Source: Mycobacterium sp. IS-1590 (GTDB taxonomy: Bacteria; Actinomycetota; Actinomycetes; Mycobacteriales; Mycobacteriaceae). Taken from it: DNA of 64,000 nt. The stretch lies in the NCBI RefSeq assembly GCF_001500025.1, contig NZ_LQIW01000003.1, forward strand, positions 140,021 through 204,020, in the 5' to 3' direction. This document shows, piece by piece, positions 40,893-49,280 of the stretch. The notes below the pieces were generated by a model. It was not told the origin of the DNA, ran no database searches, and worked only from the letters and a program-made list of their open reading frames with translations. Position 1 is the first letter of the stretch. Each line of letters opens with the position of its first letter. Position numbers and translations under genes: made by a program.

Positions 40893-42199
40893 TGACGACC
40901 GCCCGGAACCGCCGGCGGCTGGCAGCCGCACTGGCGATGAGCGCGTGCCTTGCCGTCTCCGGCTGCGCCACCGAGGGTCTGTCGAGTCTGCCGCTGCCGG
41001 CACCCAGTGTGGGCTCGGGCGGATACCGAGTGACCGCCGTGTTCTCCAACGCACTGAACCTGCCGGCGAACGCCAAGGTGAAACTGGCCGGTGCCGATGT
41101 CGGCCAGATGGAGTCGATGGTCGCCCGCAACTACACCGCGGTCACCACGTTGCGCATCATGGACGGCGTGCAGTTGCCGCGGGGCAGTACCGCCGAATTA
41201 CGTTCTGCGACACCGCTCGGGGACGTGTTCGTGGCGATCAAGCCACCGAGTTTCGTCGAACCGGGTACGCCGCTGCTCAAGGACGGAGACACCATTCCCC
41301 TGGAGTCGACGACCGCCGCGGCCACGGTCGAATCGGTGTTGGGTTCGGCCGCGATCCTGGTCAACGGCGGTGCGGTGCGCAACTTCACCAACATCATCAA
41401 CGGACTCGGTAAGGCGACCGGTGACGAGGGCCAGGCGTTCGGCGCCCTGATCCGCAAGACCAACGACACGCTCGGCACGCTCAACGCGCGTTCGGAGGAG
41501 ATTTCGACCGCGATGACCGAGACCTCGCGGCTGGCCAACTCGATCGCCGCCAAGAACCAGGTGATCGCCGACGTGATGGCCGAAGCCCGCCCGGCCACCG
41601 ACACATTGGCGGCACACACCACCCAGATCGCCGATCTCGTTCAACAGCTCGGCGATGTCTCGAACCAGATGCGCAAGTTCCCGTCGATTGCGGGCACCGA
41701 CACCAGCGGGCGCAGTGTCATCGCGGATGCCAACACCGTTGCGCGCGCGTGGAACGACGTCGCACTGGCTCCCGGCGCCACCCTCTATGCGCTCAATCGG
41801 CTGATGCCGCCGTTCCTCAAGACGTTGACCAGCAGCTCGATCGCGCTGGACGCCAGCGTCGACCGATTGGTCCTGGGGTCCATCCCCGACATCGGATACG
41901 CCGGCGACCCCGGGCTACACGGTCCCAAGCGCCACGATTGGCATCAGCTGGTGGGCACGCTGCAGTACACGCTGTTTCGGTTGCAGGAGCGGGTCGTCGG
42001 CAGGGGGCCCGGGGTACCGCAGGTCCCGGTGATCCCCAGCCCGACGGAACCCGGTGAGATCATCGTGGCGCCCCAGCACGGGCCCCAGCAGGCTGCCGCC
42101 CCCGGCCAAGCTCCGCCCGCCGCCCCTGGCCAAGCTCCGCCGGTCGCTTCCCAAGCGCCGCCGTCGCCGGCCCCGCTGCCCGCCGAGGCTCCACGATGA
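40892..42199 (+). CDS. mceE: MceE-type lipoprotein
   Basis: A 435-residue Mce protein with a lipobox (LAVSGC, Cys25) after a basic N-terminus, so it is membrane-anchored as a lipoprotein like LprK/MceE of other mycobacterial Mce systems. The MCE domain (about 46-125) begins YRVTAVFSNALNLPANAKVKLAGADVGQMESMV. The C-terminus is Pro/Gln/Ala-rich with a repeated APGQAPP element (residues about 400-435). It overlaps mceD at its start and mceF at its end, which fixes the ATG at 40892. Confidence 0.9.
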   Translation: MTTARNRRRLAAALAMSACLAVSGCATEGLSSLPLPAPSVGSGGYRVTAVFSNALNLPANAKVKLAGADVGQMESMVARNYTAVTTLRIMDGVQLPRGSTAELRSATPLGDVFVAIKPPSFVEPGTPLLKDGDTIPLESTTAAATVESVLGSAAILVNGGAVRNFTNIINGLGKATGDEGQAFGALIRKTNDTLGTLNARSEEISTAMTETSRLANSIAAKNQVIADVMAEARPATDTLAAHTTQIADLVQQLGDVSNQMRKFPSIAGTDTSGRSVIADANTVARAWNDVALAPGATLYALNRLMPPFLKTLTSSSIALDASVDRLVLGSIPDIGYAGDPGLHGPKRHDWHQLVGTLQYTLFRLQERVVGRGPGVPQVPVIPSPTEPGEIIVAPQHGPQQAAAPGQAPPAAPGQAPPVASQAPPSPAPLPAEAPR

Positions 42200-43446
42200 T
42201 CACCGGTGCCGCCGACCGGATCGTCGGCCTCGTCCGGTTCGGTTACCGTCGCCGGGCCTGGTTGTCGGCGCTGGCGTTGGTCATGACGCTCGTGGTGGCG
42301 ACCGCATATCTGTTGTTCGGTGCGCTGCAGGTGAATCCGCTCGCGTCGACGTACCGGCTCACCGTCGAACTGCCGGCTTCGGCCGGGTTGTTGCCCAACC
42401 AGGATGTGACGCTGCGGGGAGTACGGATCGGCCGCGTGGAACGGCTCGACATCACGCCCGGCGGCGTCAACGCGGTCGTGACCGTCAACTCAACGACGCA
42501 GATCCCGAAATCGTCCGCCGTGCGGGTCTCGGGGCTGTCACCGGCCGGCGAGCAGTACATCGACTTCGTCCCCGACGAGCAGACGGGTCCGTTCCTCGCA
42601 GACGGCGCAGTGGTCGGGCAGGGCAAGGCCACGATCCCGGTGAGCCTGGCCGAGCTGCTCGCCAACGCCGACGGGGCGCTGGCCCAGGCGGACACCGAGA
42701 AGCTCGAACTCATCAGACGAGAACTCAGTCTCAGCGAAGCCGGTCCGCAGAAGCTGGCCGACATCGTCGACGGCGGCACCTTCCTGCTGTCCACCCTCGA
42801 TTCGGTCCTGCCCGAGACGAGTTCCCTGCTGCGGACCAGCCAGGTGGTGTTCACCCTCGCCGCCGACAAGAACGCCGGAATAGGCGTTGCCTCAGACAAT
42901 CTCAGTGAGAGTTTCGTCGGGATCAACAAGATGCGCGACGGCTATCGTCGGCTCACCGACCAGACCCCTGGCGTCCTGAACCACGTCGACAACCTGTTCG
43001 TCGACAACTCCGACACCATGGTGCAGTTACTGGGCAATCTGAGCACCACGTCCCGATTGCTCTACCTGCGGGTGCCGGCGCTGAACGCACTGTTCCCGAA
43101 ACACCGCACATCGGTGCTCGACGCACTCGGCGCGGCGATGCACAGCGGCGGACTGTGGGGAACCGCCGAGATCTATCCGCGCTACACATGCGATTACGGC
43201 ACGCCCAAGCTGCCGCCGTCGAATGCCGACTACCCCGAACCGTTCATGTACACCTACTGCCGCGACGACCACCCCGGAGTACTGGTGCGCGGGGCGAAGA
43301 ACGCACCACGGCCGGCCGGAGACGATACCGCCGGGCCACCCCCGGGTGCCGACCTCGGCCGACAGATGGACCCAACCCCGAAGGGGCGCTACACGATTCC
43401 GACGCCCTACGGTGGCCCGACGCTTCCGATCGAGCCGCCCCGCTGA
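42196..43446 (+). CDS. mceF: MceF-type substrate-binding protein
   Basis: A 416-residue Mce protein. A membrane anchor (about residues 20-42) precedes the MCE domain (about 48-130: YRLTVELPASAGLLPNQDVTLRGVRIGRVERLDITPGGVNAVVTVNSTTQIPKSSAVRVSGLSPAGEQYIDFVP). The Pro-rich C-terminus ends PTPYGGPTLPIEPPR. Two Cys residues (YTCDYG and YTYCRDD) lie before the tail. Its ATG overlaps the mceE stop (ATGA), so A through F are translated as one tight block. Confidence 0.9.
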   Translation: MITGAADRIVGLVRFGYRRRAWLSALALVMTLVVATAYLLFGALQVNPLASTYRLTVELPASAGLLPNQDVTLRGVRIGRVERLDITPGGVNAVVTVNSTTQIPKSSAVRVSGLSPAGEQYIDFVPDEQTGPFLADGAVVGQGKATIPVSLAELLANADGALAQADTEKLELIRRELSLSEAGPQKLADIVDGGTFLLSTLDSVLPETSSLLRTSQVVFTLAADKNAGIGVASDNLSESFVGINKMRDGYRRLTDQTPGVLNHVDNLFVDNSDTMVQLLGNLSTTSRLLYLRVPALNALFPKHRTSVLDALGAAMHSGGLWGTAEIYPRYTCDYGTPKLPPSNADYPEPFMYTYCRDDHPGVLVRGAKNAPRPAGDDTAGPPPGADLGRQMDPTPKGRYTIPTPYGGPTLPIEPPR

Positions 43447-43473
43447 TCGACGCCTATCCGTGAGGAGATGACG

Positions 43474-44130
43474 ATGCCCGTGAGTACCGACCGAGACCAC
43501 GAGACCGACAAGCCCGACGCCGCCGACCCGACGCCGGAAGCCGATACCACGGTCGAGTCCGACGCCGCCGAAGCCGATGCCAAGGCTGCCGAGAGCAGCG
43601 CCGACGACGGCTCCGACGACGACGACTTCAACGGCGAAGGCACCGCACGCAACTGGCGCCGCCCGGTGCTGCGCGGGGCGCTGGTCCTGGCGTTCGTGGT
43701 GCTGCTCGGCGCAACCGGGTTCCTGGGTTGGCAACTGTGGCAGGAGCGGCAGATCGCGCAGGCGGGCGAACAGGCCCGAGTGGCAGCGGTGACCTACGCG
43801 CAGATCCTGACGAGCATCGACTCGGCGAAGGTCGACGAGAACTTCGATGCGGTGCTCGACGGGGCGACCGGCGAGTTCAAGGACATGTACTCACAGTCCA
43901 GCAGCCAACTGCGCCAGTTGCTGATCGACAACAAGGCGTCCGCGCACGGGGTGGTGCTCGAATCGGCGGTCCAGTCGGCGACCAAAGAAAAGGCGGTCGT
44001 GCTGCTGTTCGTCGACCAGTCCGTCACCAACACCAACGTGCCCGATCCGCGCATCGACCGCAGCCGCATCAAGATGACGATGGAGAACGTCGACGGACGT
44101 TGGCGGGCAAGCAAAGTCGAATTGCCGTGA
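43474..44130 (+). CDS. Mce-associated membrane protein
   Basis: A 218-residue protein with an acidic, low-complexity cytoplasmic N-terminus (Asp/Glu/Ala-rich, about residues 1-55), one membrane segment (VLRGALVLAFVVLLGATGFLGWQLW, about 68-92) and a periplasmic NTF2/SnoaL-like domain. This layout is that of the mce-associated (Mas) proteins such as Rv1973 of the mce3 operon. They are thought to support Mce complex stability. ATG at 43474 gives six bases to a GAGGAG Shine-Dalgarno; ATG 43468 lies too close to it. Confidence 0.82.
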   Translation: MPVSTDRDHETDKPDAADPTPEADTTVESDAAEADAKAAESSADDGSDDDDFNGEGTARNWRRPVLRGALVLAFVVLLGATGFLGWQLWQERQIAQAGEQARVAAVTYAQILTSIDSAKVDENFDAVLDGATGEFKDMYSQSSSQLRQLLIDNKASAHGVVLESAVQSATKEKAVVLLFVDQSVTNTNVPDPRIDRSRIKMTMENVDGRWRASKVELP

Positions 44131-44149
44131 GGACGTGGGGAGACGTGAG

Positions 44150-44953
44150 ATGCGCCTGCTGAGCTCGGCACTGGCCGCGGTGACCGTGATTTCCGCGGCG
44201 GTGGCCGTCGCACCCGCCGCCTCCGCGTCGGCGCCCTCGTTCTGCGCGGAGCTCGGCGGGCATTGGGACGGGCAGTTCTGCAGCACGTCGGTGGTCTCGG
44301 AGCGCAAAGCGACGCGCAACATCAAGATGGCGTTGCCCGGCGATCTGGTGGACAACCCCACGATCCGGGAGTACCTGACCAACCTGATGAACAACTGGCG
44401 CGACGCCGCGAAGTTGACGGTCCACGACAGTTTCGGTGAGCAGCACTTCCAGATATTTCAGCACGGCGGCGCGATGACGGTCGTCTTCCACGAGATGTAC
44501 TCGGGGACAGTCGGTACCGACGCCCTCGCGCACCCGAACGCGCCGATCATAAGCGACGCCTACCGCACCTTCACCTTCGCCGGTGGTCGGCGGCTGCAGT
44601 TGGCCGACCTGTTCAAACCGGGCGTCGACCACATGACCGAGATCCCGCTCCTGGGCGAGCCGTTCATCGTCGCCGCACTCGACGCCGCACCGCCGCCGCA
44701 CCAGTCCGGCACCTATCCGTTCACCCCGGACCGCTGGACCCCGGACAAGGTCTACTCCGGTGCGTACAAAGCGTGGGCGCTCACTCCAGATGAACTGATC
44801 CTCTACATGCCGGACTACCCGGTGGCCCGGGACCGGCCGATCAACTTCAGCCCGGGGCTCCCGCAGTGGGCGATGGACGGCGGCACCGTGCAGGCCCACA
44901 TCCCGCTGTCGGCGCTCGCGCCGATCCTGCGCCCCGAATTCGGCGGTACCTGA
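44150..44953 (+). CDS. Secreted RsiV/DUF3298-like protein
   Basis: A 267-residue protein with a clear signal peptide (MRLLSSALAAVTVISAAVAVAPAASASA, likely cut after ASA). The mature part has a beta-rich central region (FHEMYSGTVGTDALAHPNAPIISDAYRTFTFAGGRRLQLADLFKPG) and ends HIPLSALAPILRPEFGG, resembling the RsiV/DUF3298 pattern of MPT64-like secreted proteins. A similar secreted gene (Rv1975) lies after the mce3 operon of M. tuberculosis. The ATG at 44150 follows GTGAG; the gene is followed 2 nt later by the next secreted-protein gene. Function unknown. Confidence 0.75.
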   Translation: MRLLSSALAAVTVISAAVAVAPAASASAPSFCAELGGHWDGQFCSTSVVSERKATRNIKMALPGDLVDNPTIREYLTNLMNNWRDAAKLTVHDSFGEQHFQIFQHGGAMTVVFHEMYSGTVGTDALAHPNAPIISDAYRTFTFAGGRRLQLADLFKPGVDHMTEIPLLGEPFIVAALDAAPPPHQSGTYPFTPDRWTPDKVYSGAYKAWALTPDELILYMPDYPVARDRPINFSPGLPQWAMDGGTVQAHIPLSALAPILRPEFGGT

Positions 44954-44955
44954 GC

Positions 44956-45528
44956 ATGATTCGGGCGCTTGCCGCGATACTGGTCGGATTGCTGTTGTTC
45001 GCACCGGTGATCCGGGCCGAACCCGCCGCCCCGACGCTGCCGGTGTTCACACCGCATCCGTCGGATTGGCAGCCCGATTACACCGTGTTCCCGTACAACC
45101 TGTGGCAGATCCGGGTCACGCCGGAGCAGATCACGGCGATGCGTGATTCATGCCAGTGGTTCAACGCGCAGTACGAACAGCTGATGGGCCAGGTCTACGG
45201 GTTTCAGCGTTTCCTCGCCGATCAGGGCGACGACTGGACGCGGCCCGGGGTCAGCCAGGCGGGGGACATCGTCGCAGCCAACCTCGACCAGTCCGCCGCA
45301 TTCCTCGACCCCCGCGCACACACATTGTTCATCATCAACTACCCGGACCAGAGCGAGTATTCGCCGGTGTTTCATGGGGATTCGATCTACCGGTTGTGGT
45401 TTCAGTTCACTCAGATCAGCGACAAGATCAAGAAGCAGATGCCGTCGGGGCAGATCAACGCCAACATCGCGACCGCCAACGTCTACGGCAGCGTGATCCG
45501 CGACTCCGGGGTCTGCGCCGGCGCGTAA
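44956..45528 (+). CDS. Secreted protein at the end of the mce operon
   Basis: A 190-residue protein with a signal peptide (MIRALAAILVGLLLFAPVIRAEPA, probable cleavage before EPA). The mature domain includes YPDQSEYSPVFHGDSIYRLWFQFTQISDKIKKQMPSGQINANIATANVYGSVIRDSGVC and a conserved-looking Cys pair (one in RDSCQWF, one near the C-terminus). I do not recognise the family. The ATG at 44956 is two bases after the upstream stop, so it belongs to the mce operon and probably acts in the envelope with it. Confidence 0.72.
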   Translation: MIRALAAILVGLLLFAPVIRAEPAAPTLPVFTPHPSDWQPDYTVFPYNLWQIRVTPEQITAMRDSCQWFNAQYEQLMGQVYGFQRFLADQGDDWTRPGVSQAGDIVAANLDQSAAFLDPRAHTLFIINYPDQSEYSPVFHGDSIYRLWFQFTQISDKIKKQMPSGQINANIATANVYGSVIRDSGVCAGA

Positions 45529-45545
45529 CGCGTAGGGTTCGGCCG

Positions 45546-45800
45546 GTGAGCACCGATGCCCGGCAGCGGCTCCGCGAGACGATCCTGAGGCTCTCCCGCG
45601 AGCGCGGCCCGCACAAGACGATCTGCCCGTCGGATGCGGCTCGCGCCGTCGGCGGCGACGCCTGGCGCGACCTGATGGACGACGCCCGCGAGGCCGCCCG
45701 CGCCCTCGCCCGCGACGGCGACGTCGAGATCACCCAGAAGGGTGAGGTGCTCGACCCGAAGGGCGAGTGGCGCGGACCCATCCGGATCCGCGCCACCTAG
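45546..45800 (+). CDS. DUF3253 small protein
   Basis: An 84-residue protein: RQRLRETILRLSRERGPHKTICPSDAARAVGGDAWRDLMDDAREAARALARDGDVEITQKGEVLDPKGEWRGPIRIR. This matches the DUF3253 pattern, a winged-helix-like domain seen in many proteobacteria and actinobacteria. Its function is unknown; a DNA-binding role is possible. The start is GTG at 45546, 17 nt after the mce secreted gene. It is convergent with the DGPF gene. Confidence 0.78.
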   Translation: MSTDARQRLRETILRLSRERGPHKTICPSDAARAVGGDAWRDLMDDAREAARALARDGDVEITQKGEVLDPKGEWRGPIRIRAT

Positions 45801-45829
45801 CGACCGTCGCCTTCGCGCTCAGCAAGGAC

Positions 45830-46294
45830 TCACGCCAACTTGTCGGCCTCGGCCCGTGCCTGCGCCGCGACCTTCTCCGCCAGCTCGGCCTTCCACTGGA
45901 TCTCCTTCTTGATCCAGGGGTTGTCCTGCGGGAACTGGTCGGTCTCGCCGACCAGCCGGACCTCGAGCTTCACGCCGGGCCCCAGTGGGCACTTCTGGGC
46001 CCACTGCTTGGCCTCCTCCTTTGAGGAGACGTCGATGATCCAGAAGCCGTTGAACAGCTCCTTGGCCTCGGTGTACGGGCCGTCGGTCACCACCGGCGGG
46101 TCGGAGTCGAAGTCGACGACGAAGCCGTCCTCCGGCCCGGTCAGGCCCTCGCCGGCGAGCATCACACCGGCCTTGATCAACTCCTCGTTGTAGCGGCCCA
46201 TCGACTCGATGACCTCGTTGAAGTCCACGTTGGCGTCGGCGAACGCAGCTTCGGCCTCGGGGGTGACCCGCATGATCAGCATGTATCGCGCCAT
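45830..46294 (-). CDS. DGPF/YCII-related protein (ECF42 partner family)
   Basis: A 154-residue protein. It begins MARYMLIMRVTPEAEAAFADANVD and contains VVTDGPYTEAKELFNGFWIIDVSSKEEAKQWAQKCPLGPGVKLEVRL, where DGPY at 71-74 is the DGPF signature. DGPF/YCII genes are the usual partners and targets of ECF42 sigma factors. A charged C-terminal tail (KWKAELAEKVAAQARAEADKLA-like) extends past the core domain. A promoter matching the ECF42 consensus lies upstream (46353-46380). The enzymatic role of the family is unknown. Confidence 0.85.
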   Translation of the reverse strand: MARYMLIMRVTPEAEAAFADANVDFNEVIESMGRYNEELIKAGVMLAGEGLTGPEDGFVVDFDSDPPVVTDGPYTEAKELFNGFWIIDVSSKEEAKQWAQKCPLGPGVKLEVRLVGETDQFPQDNPWIKKEIQWKAELAEKVAAQARAEADKLA

Positions 46295-46352
46295 TTGTCT
46301 GTCTCCTTCTAGTCGCTTCTGACGGGGCGGGTTTTCGCGCCCTCACGACTAC

Positions 46353-46380
46353 GTCGAACGGGCTCTCACTGGATTCGACA
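46353..46380 (-). promoter_or_regulatory. ECF42-type promoter of the DGPF gene, symmetric
   Basis: Reading toward the DGPF gene, TGTCGA (46380-46375) is followed after 18 nt by CGAC (46356-46353), matching the ECF42 consensus of TGTCGA and CGA/TC. The start codon is about 60 bp further on. Because GTCGAA (46353-46358) and TTCGAC (46374-46379) are inverted copies, the plus strand also reads CGTCGA-N18-CGAC toward the gene at 46469. Confidence 0.65.
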
Positions 46381-46468
46381 CGGGCCGCACGAATTTTTCA
46401 TCGGAGTTTTGGGAGATTCCTCATCACCGAGCCAGAGCGGGCTTAGACCGGGTCGCTGACAATCGGTC

Positions 46469-47656
46469 ATGGGTATCGCACGTTCGCTCGGATTCGCCGT
46501 GGTGGTGGTCGGCGCCCTGCTCGGGATGTACGCCGTCCCGCGGGTGCTCGGCGATCCGATGCCCAGTGTCGGCCCCGTCGTGGGCTTCGCCACCGTCGCC
46601 GGTCACCCCGCCGTGCTGGCGGCGTACGGCCGCACCGGCGGTGTGCGCTCGGCACCATTCGGTACCGACGACGTATGGCAGGAGCGTTTGGCCGCGGTGT
46701 CGCTTCACACCGGCGAACTGCTGTGGGATGTCCAGTTGCACGGCAAGAGCGGCTGGGAACGGGCCGTACTCGCCGTCGCCGACGGCCTCGCTTACGTCGC
46801 CACCGACTACGGATTGTCGATCGTTGCCGTCGAGGACGGTCGGATCGTCATGCAGAACGACCAGATCCCCGGTCTGGGCAACGATTACGTGCAGGCCTAC
46901 ATGGCTTACCACGTCGACCCGGACCTCGGCGCTGTCATCGCGCTGACCCAGTCGGGCGCCGTCGTCCACATCCCGCTGGGCACAACCGAAGCCACGCCTA
47001 CGCCCCACGATGTGGCCGACAACTGGCGCGGCACACTGCTCGCCGACGCGGCGCCCACGCGCGACGCGGCATTCGAGATGATCGACGTCGACCCAACGGC
47101 CACGCCGAAGCGCATGGCGCTTCCCGACGGCGGCGCGGTGCACCTGTCCCGGCAGACGGGCGTGTTGACCCGCGAATGGCCCGACGGACGCACCGAGGTG
47201 CTCACCCGCATCCACGATGTGACCCGCCCCGAACTCGTCTACGAGATCGTGCGCACCCCTGCGGCGCTCGCCACCGCAGAACAACTCGCCGAAGGCACAG
47301 ACATGTTCACGAAGCACCACTCGGCCGCAGCGCCACTGGGTACCGTGAGCGGCGTGGTGCTCGTGCGCGGCGACGACCCGAACGCCGATGGGCGAGAGTC
47401 ACTTTTGCTGATCGACATCGGGTCGGGGGAAACGATGGCGGTGGTGGCTGACCTCGATGACGTCAAGCGGGTGACCGCCACGCCCGACGGGGACATCCTC
47501 GTCGTCGCGACGCCCACCCCGCCCGCCTTCGAGCCTTCCAACGACAACCGTCTGATCGTGCTGCGGCCCGACGGCCGGGTCACATCGACCGATCTCGGGC
47601 TGACCGACTTCTGGGGCCGTACCAAAGCCGACACGAGGAGCAGCGATGCCCGCTGA
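46469..47656 (+). CDS. Beta-propeller-like protein with N-terminal membrane anchor (PA2928-like)
   Basis: A 395-residue protein with an N-terminal hydrophobic segment (about residues 5-24) and a series of short beta blades such as AAVSLHTGELLWDVQLHGKSGWERAVLAVADGLAYVATDYGLSIVAVEDG, VLVRGDDPNADGRESLLLIDIGSG and VTATPDGDILVVATPTP. The pattern recalls PQQ-like or quinoprotein-type propellers, and I think it belongs with the PA2928 family, though I cannot verify that. It starts at ATG 46469 and overlaps the amidohydrolase gene by 11 nt. The symmetric promoter at 46353-46380 could drive it. Function unknown. Confidence 0.7.
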   Translation: MGIARSLGFAVVVVGALLGMYAVPRVLGDPMPSVGPVVGFATVAGHPAVLAAYGRTGGVRSAPFGTDDVWQERLAAVSLHTGELLWDVQLHGKSGWERAVLAVADGLAYVATDYGLSIVAVEDGRIVMQNDQIPGLGNDYVQAYMAYHVDPDLGAVIALTQSGAVVHIPLGTTEATPTPHDVADNWRGTLLADAAPTRDAAFEMIDVDPTATPKRMALPDGGAVHLSRQTGVLTREWPDGRTEVLTRIHDVTRPELVYEIVRTPAALATAEQLAEGTDMFTKHHSAAAPLGTVSGVVLVRGDDPNADGRESLLLIDIGSGETMAVVADLDDVKRVTATPDGDILVVATPTPPAFEPSNDNRLIVLRPDGRVTSTDLGLTDFWGRTKADTRSSDAR

Positions 47657-49250
47657 CCTGATCATCCGTGGAACCATCCTGACGGTCGACGAAAGCCGGC
47701 CGACCGCGGAGGCGCTCGCGGTGAGCGACGGCCGCATCGTCGCCGTGGGCAGCGGCAACGAGATCGACGGCTGGATCGGCCCCGAGACCGAGATCCGCGA
47801 CGTGGACGGGTGCGTGATGCCAGGATTCGTCGAGGCGCACGGCCATCCGCTGATGGAGGCCATCGTGCTGTCCGAGCGGATGGTCGACATCCGGCCGGTC
47901 ACACTGCCCAAGGCCGACGACGTGGTCGCCGCCATCAAGACCGAGGTTGCCAACCGCGGCCCCGAGGGTGCATACCTCAACGGCTGGGATCCGCTGCTGC
48001 AGACGGGCTTACCGGCGCCGACGTTGGCCTGGCTCGACGACGTCGCCCCCGACACCCCGTTGGTGATCGTGCACAACTCGGGGCACAAGGCCTACTTCAA
48101 CAGCGCCACCGCCCGACGTTTCGGCCTCACCCGCGACACCCCCGACCCCAAAGGCGCGCGGTACGGCCGCGACGCCGATGGTGAGCTCGACGGCACCGCC
48201 GAGGAGACCGCCGCGGTGTTCAGCCTGCTGGCGGGCGTGATCGATCCCGCCGACTATCCGGCGATGCTGCACGCCGAACTGCAGCGGCTCAACGCCGCCG
48301 GGCTGACCACCTGCTCGGAGATGGCCTTCGACCCGGTGTTCCGTCCGGTGGTCGATGCGCTGCGCGACGAACTGAGCGTGCGGCTGCGACTCTACGAGAT
48401 CTCCAATGCCCAGATGTCCACCGACGCGACCCCGGGCGCCGGCGACGACCTGCTCCGTCAAGTCGGGATCAAGATCTGGGTCGACGGGTCACCGTGGGTC
48501 GGCAACATCGACCTGTCCTTTCCGTACTTGGACACCGACGCCACGCGCACCATCGGCGTCGCACCAGGATCCTGCGGACACGCCAACTACACCCGCGAGC
48601 AGCTCACCGAGATCGTGCACGCCTACTTCCCCAAGGGCTGGGCGATGGCCTGCCACGTGCATGGTGACTCGGGCGTCGACACCATCCTCGACGTCTACGA
48701 AGAAGCGTTGCGGCGCTGGCCCCGTGACGATCACCGGCTGCGGCTCGAGCACGTCGGCGCCATCCGCGACGATCAGCTGCAACGCGCGCACGACCTCGGC
48801 GTCGTCTGCAGCGTGTTCGTCGACCAGATCCACTACTGGGGCGACATCATCGTCGACGGGTTGTTCGGCACCGAACACGGAAGCCGTTGGATGCCATGCG
48901 GATCCGCGGTCGCCACGGGTATGCGGATTTCGCTGCACAACGATCCGCCGGTCACCCCCGAAGAACCCCTGCGCAACATCAGCGTCGCGGCCACCCGCAC
49001 GGCGCCGAGCGGGCGGGTGATCGGCCCGGAGCAGCGGATCTCCGTCGAGCAGGCGATCCGGGCGCAGACAGTGGACGCGGCCTACCAGCTGTTCGCCGAC
49101 GATGTGGTCGGCTCGCTTGAAGTGGGCAAGTACGCCGACATGGTGGTGCTGTCGGCCGACCCGCGCACGGTGGCGCCCGAGGAGATCGCCGATCTGCAGG
49201 TGCAGGCCACGTATCTGGCCGGCCGACAGGTTTACCGCAAAGGCGACTGA
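47646..49250 (+). CDS. Amidohydrolase (Rv0552-like)
   Basis: A 534-residue metal-dependent amidohydrolase of the YtcJ/DUF3369-like type. Metal-binding landmarks are FVEAHGHPLMEAI (about residues 60-72), the central GIKIWVDGSPWVGNIDLSFPYLDTDATR region, CHVHGDSGVDTILDVYEEAL with its His pair, and RLEHVGAIRDDQL. The C-terminal part (VGKYADMVVLSADPRTVAPEEIADLQVQATYLAGRQVY) is the usual small beta domain. It hydrolyses an amide or related bond of unknown substrate. Position matches Rv0552 between fadD8 and menC in M. tuberculosis. Overlaps the preceding gene by 11 nt. Confidence 0.88.
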   Translation: MPADLIIRGTILTVDESRPTAEALAVSDGRIVAVGSGNEIDGWIGPETEIRDVDGCVMPGFVEAHGHPLMEAIVLSERMVDIRPVTLPKADDVVAAIKTEVANRGPEGAYLNGWDPLLQTGLPAPTLAWLDDVAPDTPLVIVHNSGHKAYFNSATARRFGLTRDTPDPKGARYGRDADGELDGTAEETAAVFSLLAGVIDPADYPAMLHAELQRLNAAGLTTCSEMAFDPVFRPVVDALRDELSVRLRLYEISNAQMSTDATPGAGDDLLRQVGIKIWVDGSPWVGNIDLSFPYLDTDATRTIGVAPGSCGHANYTREQLTEIVHAYFPKGWAMACHVHGDSGVDTILDVYEEALRRWPRDDHRLRLEHVGAIRDDQLQRAHDLGVVCSVFVDQIHYWGDIIVDGLFGTEHGSRWMPCGSAVATGMRISLHNDPPVTPEEPLRNISVAATRTAPSGRVIGPEQRISVEQAIRAQTVDAAYQLFADDVVGSLEVGKYADMVVLSADPRTVAPEEIADLQVQATYLAGRQVYRKGD

Positions 49251-49280
49251 CCAGACCACGTCGGTCGCTAGGCTTCCCCC

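Noticed and set aside
42100..42190. APGQAPP repeat at the MceE C-terminus as a mobile or CRISPR-like repeat
   Set aside because: It is an in-frame low-complexity Pro/Ala/Gln tail typical of Mce proteins.
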